DNA from: JBLHZY01 sp047631555
GTDB taxonomy: Bacteria > Pseudomonadota > Alphaproteobacteria > Rhodobacterales > Rhodobacteraceae
NCBI GenBank assembly: GCA_047631555.1
Contig: JBLHZY010000003.1
Coordinates: 62,001 to 126,000 of the forward strand
DNA length: 64,000 nucleotides
Direction: 5' to 3'
Positions 46,596 through 55,033 of this stretch are shown in pieces (positions within the stretch are counted from its first letter, which is position 1; each line of letters begins with the position of its first letter). Below the pieces are notes generated by a model. It was not told the DNA's origin and did no database searches. It was given only the letters and a program-made list of their open reading frames with translations. Position numbers and translations under genes: made by a program.

Positions 46596-46626
46596 GTTGT
46601 AATTCCTCAAGCTAACTTGAGGTCAA
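46596..46626 (-). promoter_or_regulatory. SoxR-dependent promoter with sox box
   Basis: CCTCAAGCTAACTTGAGG (46605-46622) is a palindrome one base from the enterobacterial sox box. On the minus strand, -35 TTGACC (46626-46621) and -10 TACAAC (46601-46596) are separated by 19 bases, the long spacer typical of MerR-family activated promoters. It drives the VOC gene and overlaps the region just upstream of soxR, so SoxR probably also represses or tunes itself. Confidence 0.88.
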
Positions 46627-46649
46627 ACAAAAAATTTACGGAGGCGGGC

Positions 46650-47093
46650 ATGCTTACAATTGGACAAGTTGGGTTGCGAACTGGGCTCGCTGTTTCGGCG
46701 ATCCGCTATTATGAGGAGCAAGGATTGATCACGCCGGGGCGCAATGCCGGCGGGCAGCGCCGCTTTGAGCGGGCCGATATTCGCCGCCTTAGCTTCATCA
46801 AGATCGCCCAGCAAATGGGCTATTCAATCGCCGAAATACGCGGCGAGTTAAGCGCGCTTCCCGAGGGGCGCACGCCCACCAAAGCCGATTGGGAAAAGAT
46901 CGCCCGCCACTTTCGCAAAAGCCTGGATGAAAAGATCGCAACCCTCACCCGTTTGCGCGAAAGTTTAAATTCTTGCATTGGTTGCGGGTGCCTAAGTTTA
47001 AAATCTTGCAAACTTTATAACCCCGATGACGCGTTGCGAAAGCATGGTCCGGGGCCGCGCATTTTGCTCGGGGATCGACTGGGCGAGGCTTAG
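46650..47093 (+). CDS. soxR: SoxR, 2Fe-2S redox-sensing MerR-family regulator
   Basis: A 147-residue dimeric regulator. LTIGQVGLRTGLAVSAIRYYEEQGL is the MerR helix-turn-helix, and C109-x2-C112-x-C114-x5-C120 is the SoxR 2Fe-2S cluster motif (in CIGCGCLSLKSC). Oxidation of the cluster twists DNA to activate transcription. ATG 46650 has GGAGG nine bases upstream; the frame also opens at TTG 46617 but that lies within the sox box. No soxS is present, as is usual outside enterobacteria. Convergent with nadE, overlapping by 4 bases. Confidence 0.95.
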   Translation: MLTIGQVGLRTGLAVSAIRYYEEQGLITPGRNAGGQRRFERADIRRLSFIKIAQQMGYSIAEIRGELSALPEGRTPTKADWEKIARHFRKSLDEKIATLTRLRESLNSCIGCGCLSLKSCKLYNPDDALRKHGPGPRILLGDRLGEA

Positions 47094-48748
47094 CTTTCAT
47101 CCCGCCAGCGGTTCACAATCGGATAGCGCCGATCGAGCCAGAAAGAGCGCGGTGTGAGGCGCGCGCCGGGGGCGGCTTGATGGCGTTTGTATTCCGAAAT
47201 GTAGATCAGATGTTCGACCTTTTTCACCACATCGCGATCATAGCCCATCGCGACGATTTCGCCGACGGAGGCCTCGTGATCGATCAGCTGCTCGAGGATT
47301 ACATCGAGCACATCATAGGGCGGCAAGCTATCGTCATCGCGCTGATCGGGGCGCAGCTCGGCGCTTGGCGGTTTGTCGATGATTGAGGGCGGGATGACCT
47401 CGCCCGCCGGAGCTTTCATCCAGGGGCGATGGTTGGCATTGCGCCAGCGGCATTGCTCAAACACGCGGGTTTTGTAGAGCTCTTTGATCGGGTTATAGCC
47501 GCCCGCCATATCGCCATAAATCGTCGCATAGCCGACCGCGACTTCGGATTTATTGCCCGTTGTCAGCAGCATTTCGCCAAACTTATTCGACAGCGCCATG
47601 AGCAAAAGCCCGCGCAAGCGCGATTGGATATTCTCTTCGGTCAGGTCCGGCTCAACCCCTACAAAGAGCGGCGCGAGCGTGTTGGTGATCGCATCGCGCC
47701 CCTCTTTGATGGGCACGAAATCGTAGCGGCACCCAAGCCGATTTGCGACGTCCTTTGCATCATCCAGCGAGCTTTGAGAGGTATATTCCGAGGGCAACAT
47801 CACGCAGCGGACGTTTTCGGGGCCAAGCGCATCGGCGGCGATGGTCGCGACAATCGCGCTATCGATCCCGCCGGAAAGCCCGAGCAGCACTTTTTTGAAA
47901 CCGGTTTTGCCCAAATAATCGCGCGTGGCCTCAACCATCACGCGGTAATCTTGTTCCCATTCATCCGGGGCATGGTCGATTTTGCCGGGCAGTGCGCGCC
48001 AGCCTGCATCGCCCTCTTCAAAATCGATATGTTCGACGACCTCATCAAAGGTCGGGAATTTTGCCGCCATTTCGCCGTGCGGGTTCAGCACGAAGGACGC
48101 GCCATCAAAGACCTGATCATCCTGCCCGCCGACCATATTGAGATAGACAAGCGGCAGGCCGGTTTCGACCACACGGGCGACCATATGGCTGAGCCTGCGA
48201 TCAAATTTGCCCCGATAATAGGGCGAGCCATTGGGCACGAGCAGGATTTCCGCGCCGGTTTCGGCCAGTGCTTCGGAGACTTCGGGATGCCATGCGTCTT
48301 CGCATATTGGCGTGCCGATGCGCAGCGGTCCGATTTTATAGGGCCCGTTGATTGGCCCCGAGGAATAGAGCCGCACCTCATCAAACACGGTCTCGTTGGG
48401 CAGGTTATGCTTAAGCACAATCGTGCGAACTTCGCCGCCCTCTAAAATCCAATAGGCATTGTGCAGCTTATCACCATAGGCATAGGGGCCGCCGATCCCA
48501 ATGGCCGGACCATCGGCAAGCTCAACCGCTAAGGCTTTGATATGGCGTATGCAATCCTCGCAAAAGGCCGGCTTCATCACCAGGTCTTGGGTTTGGTAGC
48601 CAGAGATAAACATCTCGGGAAAGGCGATCATATCCGCGCCTGCATCGCGCGCTTTTGCCCAAGCGTCGCGCACCTTTTGCGCGTTGGAACCGAGCGCGCC
48701 AACGGTTGGGTTTAACTGTGCCAAAGTGAGGCGAAATTTATTGCCCAT
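47090..48748 (-). CDS. nadE: Glutamine-dependent NAD+ synthetase
   Basis: A 552-residue two-domain enzyme. The N-terminal nitrilase-type amidase has FPEMFISGY (catalytic Glu), KHNLPN (Lys), and GTPICEDAWHP (Cys), and the C-terminal synthetase has the P-loop LLGLSGGIDSA near 294. The last step of NAD biosynthesis, using glutamine, fits the nadD gene in the same window. There is no operon partner. Confidence 0.95.
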   Translation of the reverse strand: MGNKFRLTLAQLNPTVGALGSNAQKVRDAWAKARDAGADMIAFPEMFISGYQTQDLVMKPAFCEDCIRHIKALAVELADGPAIGIGGPYAYGDKLHNAYWILEGGEVRTIVLKHNLPNETVFDEVRLYSSGPINGPYKIGPLRIGTPICEDAWHPEVSEALAETGAEILLVPNGSPYYRGKFDRRLSHMVARVVETGLPLVYLNMVGGQDDQVFDGASFVLNPHGEMAAKFPTFDEVVEHIDFEEGDAGWRALPGKIDHAPDEWEQDYRVMVEATRDYLGKTGFKKVLLGLSGGIDSAIVATIAADALGPENVRCVMLPSEYTSQSSLDDAKDVANRLGCRYDFVPIKEGRDAITNTLAPLFVGVEPDLTEENIQSRLRGLLLMALSNKFGEMLLTTGNKSEVAVGYATIYGDMAGGYNPIKELYKTRVFEQCRWRNANHRPWMKAPAGEVIPPSIIDKPPSAELRPDQRDDDSLPPYDVLDVILEQLIDHEASVGEIVAMGYDRDVVKKVEHLIYISEYKRHQAAPGARLTPRSFWLDRRYPIVNRWRDES

Positions 48749-48952
48749 GCGAGGCCCTCTTCATGCTTGGCCCTGTCTACCCAGACTGAGCGCGAGTTAA
48801 AAGAGAGGCGGCGCGAAAAAGCCGCGCCAATGGCCGCCCCGCTTATTGGGAAGGGCGCGCGCAAAAGACGTTGTCTTGCGCTTGGCTGTCTCTTAGGCTG
48901 GCTTGAACGGGTCGGGGAGTGGCCTGCTCTGAATATCGCTTGGGGGAATGAC

Positions 48953-50362
48953 GTGCCGAAAATTTCATATTTTGCAGTCTCTACACTTGTCGCCGCGCTA
49001 TCACTTGGCGCGCCAATGGGGGCCATTGCCCAAGACAGTGGCAAGATCATCACAAAGCAATATGACGAGGGCGGCGTTTATGAAGGCACGTTCAAGGACG
49101 GCGTTCAGCATGGGACCGGCACCTATCGCCTTCCCAATGGCTATGAATATTCCGGCGAATGGGTTGAGGGCGAAATCCGCGGCCAAGGGCGCGCCGTTTT
49201 CCCCGATAGCTCGATCTATGTTGGCACATTTGCGCGCGGCAAGCCTGAAGGCATCGGCAAGATCACTTTTGCGGATGGTGGCACTTATGAGGGCGATTGG
49301 GTCGATGGGAAAATCAACGGCTCAGGGGTCGCGACCTATGCCAATGGGGTGAAATATGAAGGCGGCTTTGTGAATGCGCTGCATGAAGGCCAAGGCCGCA
49401 TGGAAAGCCCAACGGGTTATGTCTATGAGGGCGCTTGGATTGCTGGCGTCAAAGAGGGCAGCGGCAAGATCACTTATCCCGATACTGCGGCCTATACCGG
49501 CCAGCTCAAAGGCGGCTTGCGCGAAGGTGTGGGCACGCTGATCATGCCCGATGGGCTGCGCTATGAGGGCGAATGGCTCGGCGGGCAAATCCACGGCAAA
49601 GGCACGCTGACCCAGCCCAATGGCGATGTGTATGTTGGCGCGCTGGAAGCAGGGCAACGCCAAGGCCAAGGCAAGGTCACCTATGCCAATGGCGATATTT
49701 ATGAGGGCGCATTTGTTGCCGATAATCGCCATGGTATCGGCCGCTTTACCGGCGCTGATGGCTACGCCTATGTCGGCGATTGGGCCAAGGGCCGGATTGA
49801 GGGCAAAGGCAAAGTGACCTACCCGGACGGCTCAATCTACGAAGGCGATTTCCTTGATGATCTGGCCCATGGCAAAGGGATGATCACATACCCCGATGGC
49901 AATACTTATGAGGGCGATTGGAAAGAGGGTGTGATCGAAGGGATAGGCATCGCGCGCTATACCAATGGGCTTGTCTATGAAGGCGGCTTCAAGAACGCGC
50001 AAAACCATGGGATGGGCAAAATGACCTATTCCGATGGGTATTCCTATGAAGGCAACTGGAATGAAGGCCAACGCGATGGCATGGGCAAGGCTGTCTATTC
50101 AGATGGCACCATCTATGAAGGCGCCTTTGCCAATGGCAACCGTGAAGGATCGGGAAAAATCGTTATGCCCAACGGCTTTACCTATGAAGGCCAGTGGAGC
50201 GCAGGCGAGATCAACGGCACCGGTATCGCGACTTATGCCAATGGCGATATCTATGAGGGCAGCTTTGTTAACGGCGAGCGCCAAGGCCTTGGCACGATCA
50301 AATACGCCAGCGGAGAGACCGCAACAGGCACATGGGAAAACGGCGCGCTGACCGAGAATTAA
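48953..50362 (+). CDS. Secreted MORN-repeat protein (18 repeats)
   Basis: A 469-residue protein. It starts at GTG 48953 with GGGGGA five bases upstream, followed by a signal peptide (ISYFAVSTLVAALSLGAPMGAIA). The frame is open left to 48767, but that part has no family features. After residue 45 the protein is essentially 18 tandem MORN repeats of 23 residues with the pattern YEG-x-W/F-x(2)G-x(2)-x-G-x-G-x(4)-x-x-G, plus a last partial copy TATGTW. No other domain follows. MORN proteins form extended beta-sheet rods, so a periplasmic or surface scaffold is likely; function unknown. Confidence 0.87.
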   Translation: MPKISYFAVSTLVAALSLGAPMGAIAQDSGKIITKQYDEGGVYEGTFKDGVQHGTGTYRLPNGYEYSGEWVEGEIRGQGRAVFPDSSIYVGTFARGKPEGIGKITFADGGTYEGDWVDGKINGSGVATYANGVKYEGGFVNALHEGQGRMESPTGYVYEGAWIAGVKEGSGKITYPDTAAYTGQLKGGLREGVGTLIMPDGLRYEGEWLGGQIHGKGTLTQPNGDVYVGALEAGQRQGQGKVTYANGDIYEGAFVADNRHGIGRFTGADGYAYVGDWAKGRIEGKGKVTYPDGSIYEGDFLDDLAHGKGMITYPDGNTYEGDWKEGVIEGIGIARYTNGLVYEGGFKNAQNHGMGKMTYSDGYSYEGNWNEGQRDGMGKAVYSDGTIYEGAFANGNREGSGKIVMPNGFTYEGQWSAGEINGTGIATYANGDIYEGSFVNGERQGLGTIKYASGETATGTWENGALTEN

Positions 50363-50389
50363 GCGCAGCGCCTCTTTGCGCCCCTTGCA

Positions 50390-50486
50390 TTCACAGTTGG
50401 TGAAATATCCTCGCCGAAGGCATTAAACTCTTATGGTGCAACAGTAAGATTCTGGCCTTCGGCGAGGATATTTTCACAACCGTGAA
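50390..50486. repeat. Long inverted repeat between convergent genes
   Basis: AAATATCCTCGCCGAAGGC (50403-50421) is the reverse complement of 50455-50473. The match continues imperfectly outward (TTCACAGTTGG against CCGTGAA), giving about 32-base arms around a 33-base loop. It lies between the MORN gene and the dehydrogenase gene and may act as a bidirectional terminator. The CCTTCGGCGAGGATATTT half is a sequence I recall as common downstream of Rhodobacterales genes. Confidence 0.75.
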
Positions 50487-50493
50487 GCGGTAT

Positions 50494-51447
50494 TCATACT
50501 GGATTGAGAAGTGGTGCGCCTTGCCGCCAGGCGTTTAGATTATCAAGCGCCATTTGGCCCATGTTTTCACGGACCTCTAGCGCGGCAGTTCCCAGATGGG
50601 GCAGCAGGGTTGTGTTGGGCAGGGCGCGCAGTGCTTGGGGCACATGCGGCTCCTGCTCATAGACATCAAGACCTGCGCCCGCGATTGCGCCAGTTTGCAG
50701 CGCGCGGATCAGGGCCGCCTCATCTATCACATCCCCGCGCGCAATATTGATCAGGCAGGCGTGGCTTTGCATTGCGGTAAGTTCAGTCGCGCCAATCAAA
50801 TGGTGGGTTTGGGCCGTTGCGGGGACGGCGAGGATCACGATATCGGATGTGCTGAGCAGCGCGCTGAGATCGTTGATTTGCTTTGCTGGGGTTTGGAGAT
50901 CGGGTTTTGGCGAGCGGTTATAGAATTGTATTTCCATGCCAAAACCAAAATGCGCGCGTTTGGCGATGGCTTGGCCGATCCGGCCCATGCCGATGATGCC
51001 AAGTCGTTTGCCGCCGATATGCATGCCGAGCATTTGGGTCGGCCGCCAGCCTTGCCATTTGCACGCCCGCAGCAAAGCTTCGCCTTCGGAGGCGCGGCGC
51101 GCGGTCATCAGGATCAGCATCATGGCGATGTCGGCTGTGGCGTCTGTTACTGCGCCCGGTGTATTGGTGACTTGGATGCGTGCTGAATGCGCGGCGGCTG
51201 TATCGATATGATTGGTGCCGACGCCGAAATTGGCGAGGAGTTTGCAGCGATGGCTCTGTGCGCTGAAGGCTTCTTTGGGAAAGCAATCGCCAAGGGTTGG
51301 CAGGATCGCATCATAGGTTTGCAAGGCTTCTCTCGCCTCTTCAACGCTGAGCGGCAGCGCCTCGCCGCGCGAGGTCACATCAAATTGGGCGCGGGCGGCG
51401 GCCTCGATTGTATCGGGCAGGCGCTGAGAGATCAGGAGCTTTTTCAA
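50494..51447 (-). CDS. D-2-hydroxyacid dehydrogenase (glyoxylate/hydroxypyruvate reductase type)
   Basis: A 317-residue NAD(P)-dependent enzyme. GKRLGIIGMGRIGQAIAKRA is the Rossmann loop, NIARGDVIDEAALI holds the Arg, E in GLDVYEQEP and H in LPHLGTA complete the catalytic set. NFGVGTNHID is the substrate-domain motif. It most resembles glyoxylate/hydroxypyruvate reductase. Its start overlaps the csaA stop by 4 bases, so it is the last gene of proC-csaA-dehydrogenase. Confidence 0.9.
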   Translation of the reverse strand: MKKLLISQRLPDTIEAAARAQFDVTSRGEALPLSVEEAREALQTYDAILPTLGDCFPKEAFSAQSHRCKLLANFGVGTNHIDTAAAHSARIQVTNTPGAVTDATADIAMMLILMTARRASEGEALLRACKWQGWRPTQMLGMHIGGKRLGIIGMGRIGQAIAKRAHFGFGMEIQFYNRSPKPDLQTPAKQINDLSALLSTSDIVILAVPATAQTHHLIGATELTAMQSHACLINIARGDVIDEAALIRALQTGAIAGAGLDVYEQEPHVPQALRALPNTTLLPHLGTAALEVRENMGQMALDNLNAWRQGAPLLNPV

Positions 51448-51776
51448 AACAGGCGTGCGCCTTTTGGGGCCGGTTGATCCGGCGCGATAAGGATCACTTC
51501 GCCCTCTTCATCCGGCACGCCGAGCACCAGCACTTCGGACATGACTTTTCCGATTTGGCGCGGCGGAAAATTCACCACGGCCATGACTTGGCGCCCGACA
51601 AGCGCGTCGGGCGAATAGTGACGGGTGATTTGGGCGGAGGATTTCTTTTCACCCAGATCACCGCCAAAATCGATCCAGAGTTTGATCGCCGGTTTGCGCG
51701 CCTCTGGGTAGGGTTCGGCGCGGGTGATCGTACCTGCGCGAATATCGACCTTAGCGAAATCCTCAAAGCTGATCAT
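51444..51776 (-). CDS. csaA: CsaA-type tRNA-binding protein
   Basis: A 110-residue OB-fold protein. FAKVDIRAGTITRAEPYPEA, KLWIDFGGDLGEKKSSAQIT and VVNFPPRQIGKVMSEVLVLG are the EMAP-II/CsaA tRNA-binding pattern. It acts as a tRNA- or chaperone-like factor. ATGA overlaps join it to proC before and the dehydrogenase after. Confidence 0.93.
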   Translation of the reverse strand: MISFEDFAKVDIRAGTITRAEPYPEARKPAIKLWIDFGGDLGEKKSSAQITRHYSPDALVGRQVMAVVNFPPRQIGKVMSEVLVLGVPDEEGEVILIAPDQPAPKGARLF

Positions 51777-52585
51777 TTCGCCAGTTCCTTAGAGCGGGCA
51801 GCGGCGGCGCGCACAGCCCGGCGCATCAAGGGCGGCATGCCGGTTTGCTCATCCATCAAGACTTTGAGCGCCTCGGCTGTGGTGCCGCCCGGCGATGTCA
51901 CATTGATGCGCAACTGCTCGGGGCTTTCATCCGAAGTGATTGCCAGATGGCCCGCACCTGCGACTGTGGCTTTGGCCAATTGCAATGCGAGGTCTGGCGC
52001 GAGCCCTTCTGCAACGCCAGCCGCCGCCATCGCTTCAATCATGTGAAAAACATAGGCCGGGCCGGAGCCAGAAACGCCGATCACCGCGTCCATCTGCCCT
52101 TCGTTGTCGAGCCGCACGACCTGCCCTACAGCAGACATCAGGGCCTGCGCCATATCCATTTGGGCCGCGCTTGCATGGGCGTTGCCGATCAGCGCCGTCA
52201 TCCCGTGACCCACGGCGGCGGGCGTATTGGGCATGGCGCGGATGATCGGGCTTTGCGCACCCAGCGCCGCCTCAAACTTGGCAATCGTCGTGCCTGCCGC
52301 GACGCTTAAGAATAGCGTGCTGGCATTGCCCAGCGCTTGCAGAGCGGGAAGCGCTTCGCCCATCATCTGCGGCTTTACCGCGATCAAAACAACGGCGGGC
52401 GCGGATGGCAGGCCCTCGTTAATATGCACGCCTTGGGCCTTGAGCCAATCGGAGGGGTGCGGGTCGAGCACCCAGACGTTTTGCGCCGCAAGCCCATTGG
52501 CCAGCCAGCCTTGCAGCATCGCCGAGCCCATTTTCCCGCAGCCCAAGAGGGCGAGCCCCTGCGCATTGATATGGTTCATATCCAT
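51773..52585 (-). CDS. proC: Pyrroline-5-carboxylate reductase
   Basis: A 270-residue enzyme, last step of proline synthesis. ALLGCGKMGSAMLQGWLANG is the NADPH Rossmann motif. VSGSGPAYVFHMIEAM and NVTSPGGTTAEALKVL are diagnostic. ATG 52585 has AAGGA seven bases upstream; the frame is open to 52795, but the added part has no family match and crosses the ybjN-like gene's end. Confidence 0.94.
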   Translation of the reverse strand: MDMNHINAQGLALLGCGKMGSAMLQGWLANGLAAQNVWVLDPHPSDWLKAQGVHINEGLPSAPAVVLIAVKPQMMGEALPALQALGNASTLFLSVAAGTTIAKFEAALGAQSPIIRAMPNTPAAVGHGMTALIGNAHASAAQMDMAQALMSAVGQVVRLDNEGQMDAVIGVSGSGPAYVFHMIEAMAAAGVAEGLAPDLALQLAKATVAGAGHLAITSDESPEQLRINVTSPGGTTAEALKVLMDEQTGMPPLMRRAVRAAAARSKELAK

Positions 52586-52728
52586 TGTTTTATCCTTGCC
52601 GATTTCGCCGCTAGGGTAGCGGGCGGGCGGCGCTGTGCAACCGGTTTGTTGGCAGGGCGCACGCCCCATTGCACAAAGAAAAAGGCGCACTGACCAGCGC
52701 GCCCTTGTTCCGTGAGTTGTGGTTGGCG

Positions 52729-53244
52729 TTAGGCCCGCCCGTAGGCTTCCGCGATGGCGACCTGCATCGCGTCTTTGCAGGAGCGATCCCCCCAAGCCAC
52801 GAGCTGAAACGCCGGATAATAGCGCTCGGCGGCGGCAACGGCGGCCCCGATCATGCGGTCAATCTGCTCTGGCCCGGCAATTTGGCCGCCTGCGAGCAAA
52901 AGCCCGTAGCGGTAAACCATCAGGCGCTGTTCGTGCCAGTAGCTAAACGCGCCTGCCCAGCATTGATCGTTGGTGGCGTTGAGCACTTCATAGATTTGCG
53001 GCAGCTTATCCTCGGGCGGCTCCATCTCAAATGTGCAGATCAAGCGCAGCGTTTCATCATAGCCCGACCAAGCAAGCGTGATGGAATAGGTGCGCCACTG
53101 GCCCTCAACGGCCATGGCGATCTGATCATCGGCAACGCGATCAAAATCCCAATCGTTGTGCTCAGCGAGATGCTCAACAATATCAATGGGGTGGAGTTCT
53201 TCGGTGCTAAAGCTTTGCTCGGTAAGCGCCATTTGCGGCCTCAT
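52729..53244 (-). CDS. YbjN-domain protein
   Basis: A 171-residue protein with the YbjN/type III chaperone-like fold. HPIDIVEHLAEHNDWDFDR, LRLICTFEMEPPEDKLPQIYEVLNATND and YRYGLLLAGGQIAGPEQIDRMI are the typical blocks. YbjN is linked to stress and motility regulation in enterobacteria, but the role here is unknown. ATG 53232 is a possible later start. Leftward, upstream of proC with its own promoter region. Confidence 0.84.
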   Translation of the reverse strand: MRPQMALTEQSFSTEELHPIDIVEHLAEHNDWDFDRVADDQIAMAVEGQWRTYSITLAWSGYDETLRLICTFEMEPPEDKLPQIYEVLNATNDQCWAGAFSYWHEQRLMVYRYGLLLAGGQIAGPEQIDRMIGAAVAAAERYYPAFQLVAWGDRSCKDAMQVAIAEAYGRA

Positions 53245-53753
53245 TTGTTACAGGTTCGTGCGGTGGCAGACCCAACACTAAACCTTGGTGCCCGATCAAG
53301 GTGCAGCGTTTCTTCGTCGCTGTCCTTACTAGATATGGTGTTATGATTAGACCGACCTGTAAAGTGATAAATTGGTTTTATCCCCATCTATTGCCCCCCT
53401 GTGGACAAATCTGGCGATTTTTGCGGCGGCCTGTGGAGAAGTTTTGAGGCGGCTTAATGAGGGGGGATGAGTAGGCGCGCGCAGGTCGGGGCCTCAAGTC
53501 GGGGCCAAAAGAGCGCCGCTGTCACAGGCGGATTATCCAGGGTCATGGCCGGTTTGGCGCTGTCACTTGGGGATTGGATATTGGGGTAGCAGTTCTTTGA
53601 GCGTGAGAGCGTCAAAGCAAATCTGCGCGCCGGTTCATCGCGCGCAGAATGAATGGCCCAACGGTACTATTGCGCCGTATTGCCGGGCCATTGCCAGCCC
53701 GGCCCGTAATTCGCGACAGTCTCTCGGCCAGCTAACTTTAGGCCAGCTTAGCG
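53245..53753. other. Gene-free stretch with DnaA-box-like sequences
   Basis: About 510 bases hold no convincing gene. TTATCCCCA (53378-53386), TGTGGACAA (53400-53408) and TGTGGAGAA (53432-53440) are each one base from the DnaA box, and TTATCCAGG lies at 53533. The rest looks ordinary. No partition or replication gene is next to it. Confidence 0.4.
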
Positions 53754-54056
53754 TTACTTCGCTGCCGGTTTCTTCGCTGCCGGCTTCTTAGCTGCGGGCT
53801 TTTTCGCGGCAGGCTTTGCGCCCGCCTCAAGCGCGGCAAGACGGGCGGCCAAGCTTGCGTTTTCTTCGCGGGCCTTTTGCGCCATCGCGCGCACGGCATC
53901 AAACTCTTCGCGCGTGACGAAATCACGATCCGCGAGCCAGCGATCAACGAGGCCTTTCATTGCGGTTTCGGCTTCGCCTTTTGCGCCTTGGGCCACGCCC
54001 ATCGCATTGGTCATCAGTTGCGAGATGTCGTCAAAAATCTTCGTACGGGTTTGCAT
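53754..54056 (-). CDS. ubiK: UbiK/BMFP-family protein (ubiquinone biosynthesis accessory factor)
   Basis: A 100-residue protein. TRTKIFDDISQLMTNAMGVAQG and RDFVTREEFDAVRAMAQKAREENASL are the coiled-coil BMFP (DUF526) pattern of E. coli UbiK/YqiC. The C-terminus is a repeated lysine/alanine tail (KPAAKK four times), unusual for UbiK and probably binding acidic lipids or nucleic acid. It acts in aerobic ubiquinone synthesis with UbiJ. Divergent from lgt. Confidence 0.85.
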   Translation of the reverse strand: MQTRTKIFDDISQLMTNAMGVAQGAKGEAETAMKGLVDRWLADRDFVTREEFDAVRAMAQKAREENASLAARLAALEAGAKPAAKKPAAKKPAAKKPAAK

Positions 54057-54151
54057 GGGTTCGCCTCCAGCTATGTTCTTGCCCTATATGGGGGCAGTTG
54101 CGGCAAATCTCAAGGTTGACTTCCCCCCAGCGCCCCGGCCATGCATGCGGC

Positions 54152-55033
54152 ATGTTAGCAGTGATCCCTTTTCCGAATATTTCGCCTGAGATCTTCTCGA
54201 TTGATCTTGGGTTCTTTGTCTTTGCGCTGCGCTGGTATGCGCTTGCTTATATCGTCGGCATTTTGCTGGCTTGGCGGATTGCGCTTGTTGGTGCGCGCCG
54301 GGCGGGTCTTTGGCGGGGCGATGCGCCGATTGATGGCGAGGGGCTTGATGCGCTGCTCACTTGGATCATCATCGGGATCATTGCGGGCGGGCGGCTTGGC
54401 TATGTGCTGTTTTATCAGCCCGCTTATTACCTGAGTCACCCGTTGGAAATTCCGATGATTTGGACGGGCGGCATGTCGTTTCATGGCGGTTTTGCCGGGG
54501 TTGTTATTGTCAGCGCGATTTTCGCATGGCGGCGCAAGTTGCCCATGCTTGAGGTCGGCGATTTGATCGCAATCTCTGTGGCACCGGGCTTGATGCTTGG
54601 AAGGGTCGCCAATTTTATCAACGCCGAGCTGTGGGGTCGCCCGACGGATGCGCCTTGGGGCGTTATCTTTCCAGGTGCTGAGGCGCAGTCCTGTGCGAAT
54701 ATCGCAGGCGGGCTTTGCGCGCGCCATCCGTCGCAGCTTTATGAGGCGGCGCTTGAGGGGTTATTGCTTGGTGCACTCCTCCTGTGGCTGGCGTTTCGGC
54801 GCGATTGGCTGAAACGTCCGGGTCAGCTTATTGGCGTCTTTGTTGCGGGCTACGGGATCGCGCGCTTTATCGTTGAGTTTTACCGCCTTGCCGATCAGCA
54901 ATATATCACGCCGGACAATCCCTTCGGCCATGTCTTTGCCGGCCTCACCATGGGGCAGCTTCTTTCAACCCCAATGATTCTAGCCGGGCTTGCGATTGTC
55001 CTATGGGCGCGGCGCAGAACCCCAGCACCATGA
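54152..55033 (+). CDS. lgt: Prolipoprotein diacylglyceryl transferase
   Basis: A 293-residue inner-membrane enzyme that attaches diacylglycerol to lipoprotein cysteines. GGRLGYVLFYQPAYYL, GGMSFHGGFAGV and GRVANFINAELWGRPTDAPWG form the catalytic core, with HPSQLYEAALEG near residue 192. About seven helices. ATG 54152 is used; a GTG at 54161 is possible. The frame runs upstream to 53960 through a region covered by ubiK on the other strand. Confidence 0.95.
   Translation: MLAVIPFPNISPEIFSIDLGFFVFALRWYALAYIVGILLAWRIALVGARRAGLWRGDAPIDGEGLDALLTWIIIGIIAGGRLGYVLFYQPAYYLSHPLEIPMIWTGGMSFHGGFAGVVIVSAIFAWRRKLPMLEVGDLIAISVAPGLMLGRVANFINAELWGRPTDAPWGVIFPGAEAQSCANIAGGLCARHPSQLYEAALEGLLLGALLLWLAFRRDWLKRPGQLIGVFVAGYGIARFIVEFYRLADQQYITPDNPFGHVFAGLTMGQLLSTPMILAGLAIVLWARRRTPAP

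Noticed and set aside
53567..53791. 74-codon plus-strand frame in the gene-free stretch before ubiK
   Set aside because: Low-complexity product ending in repeats complementary to the ubiK tail, no ribosome site.
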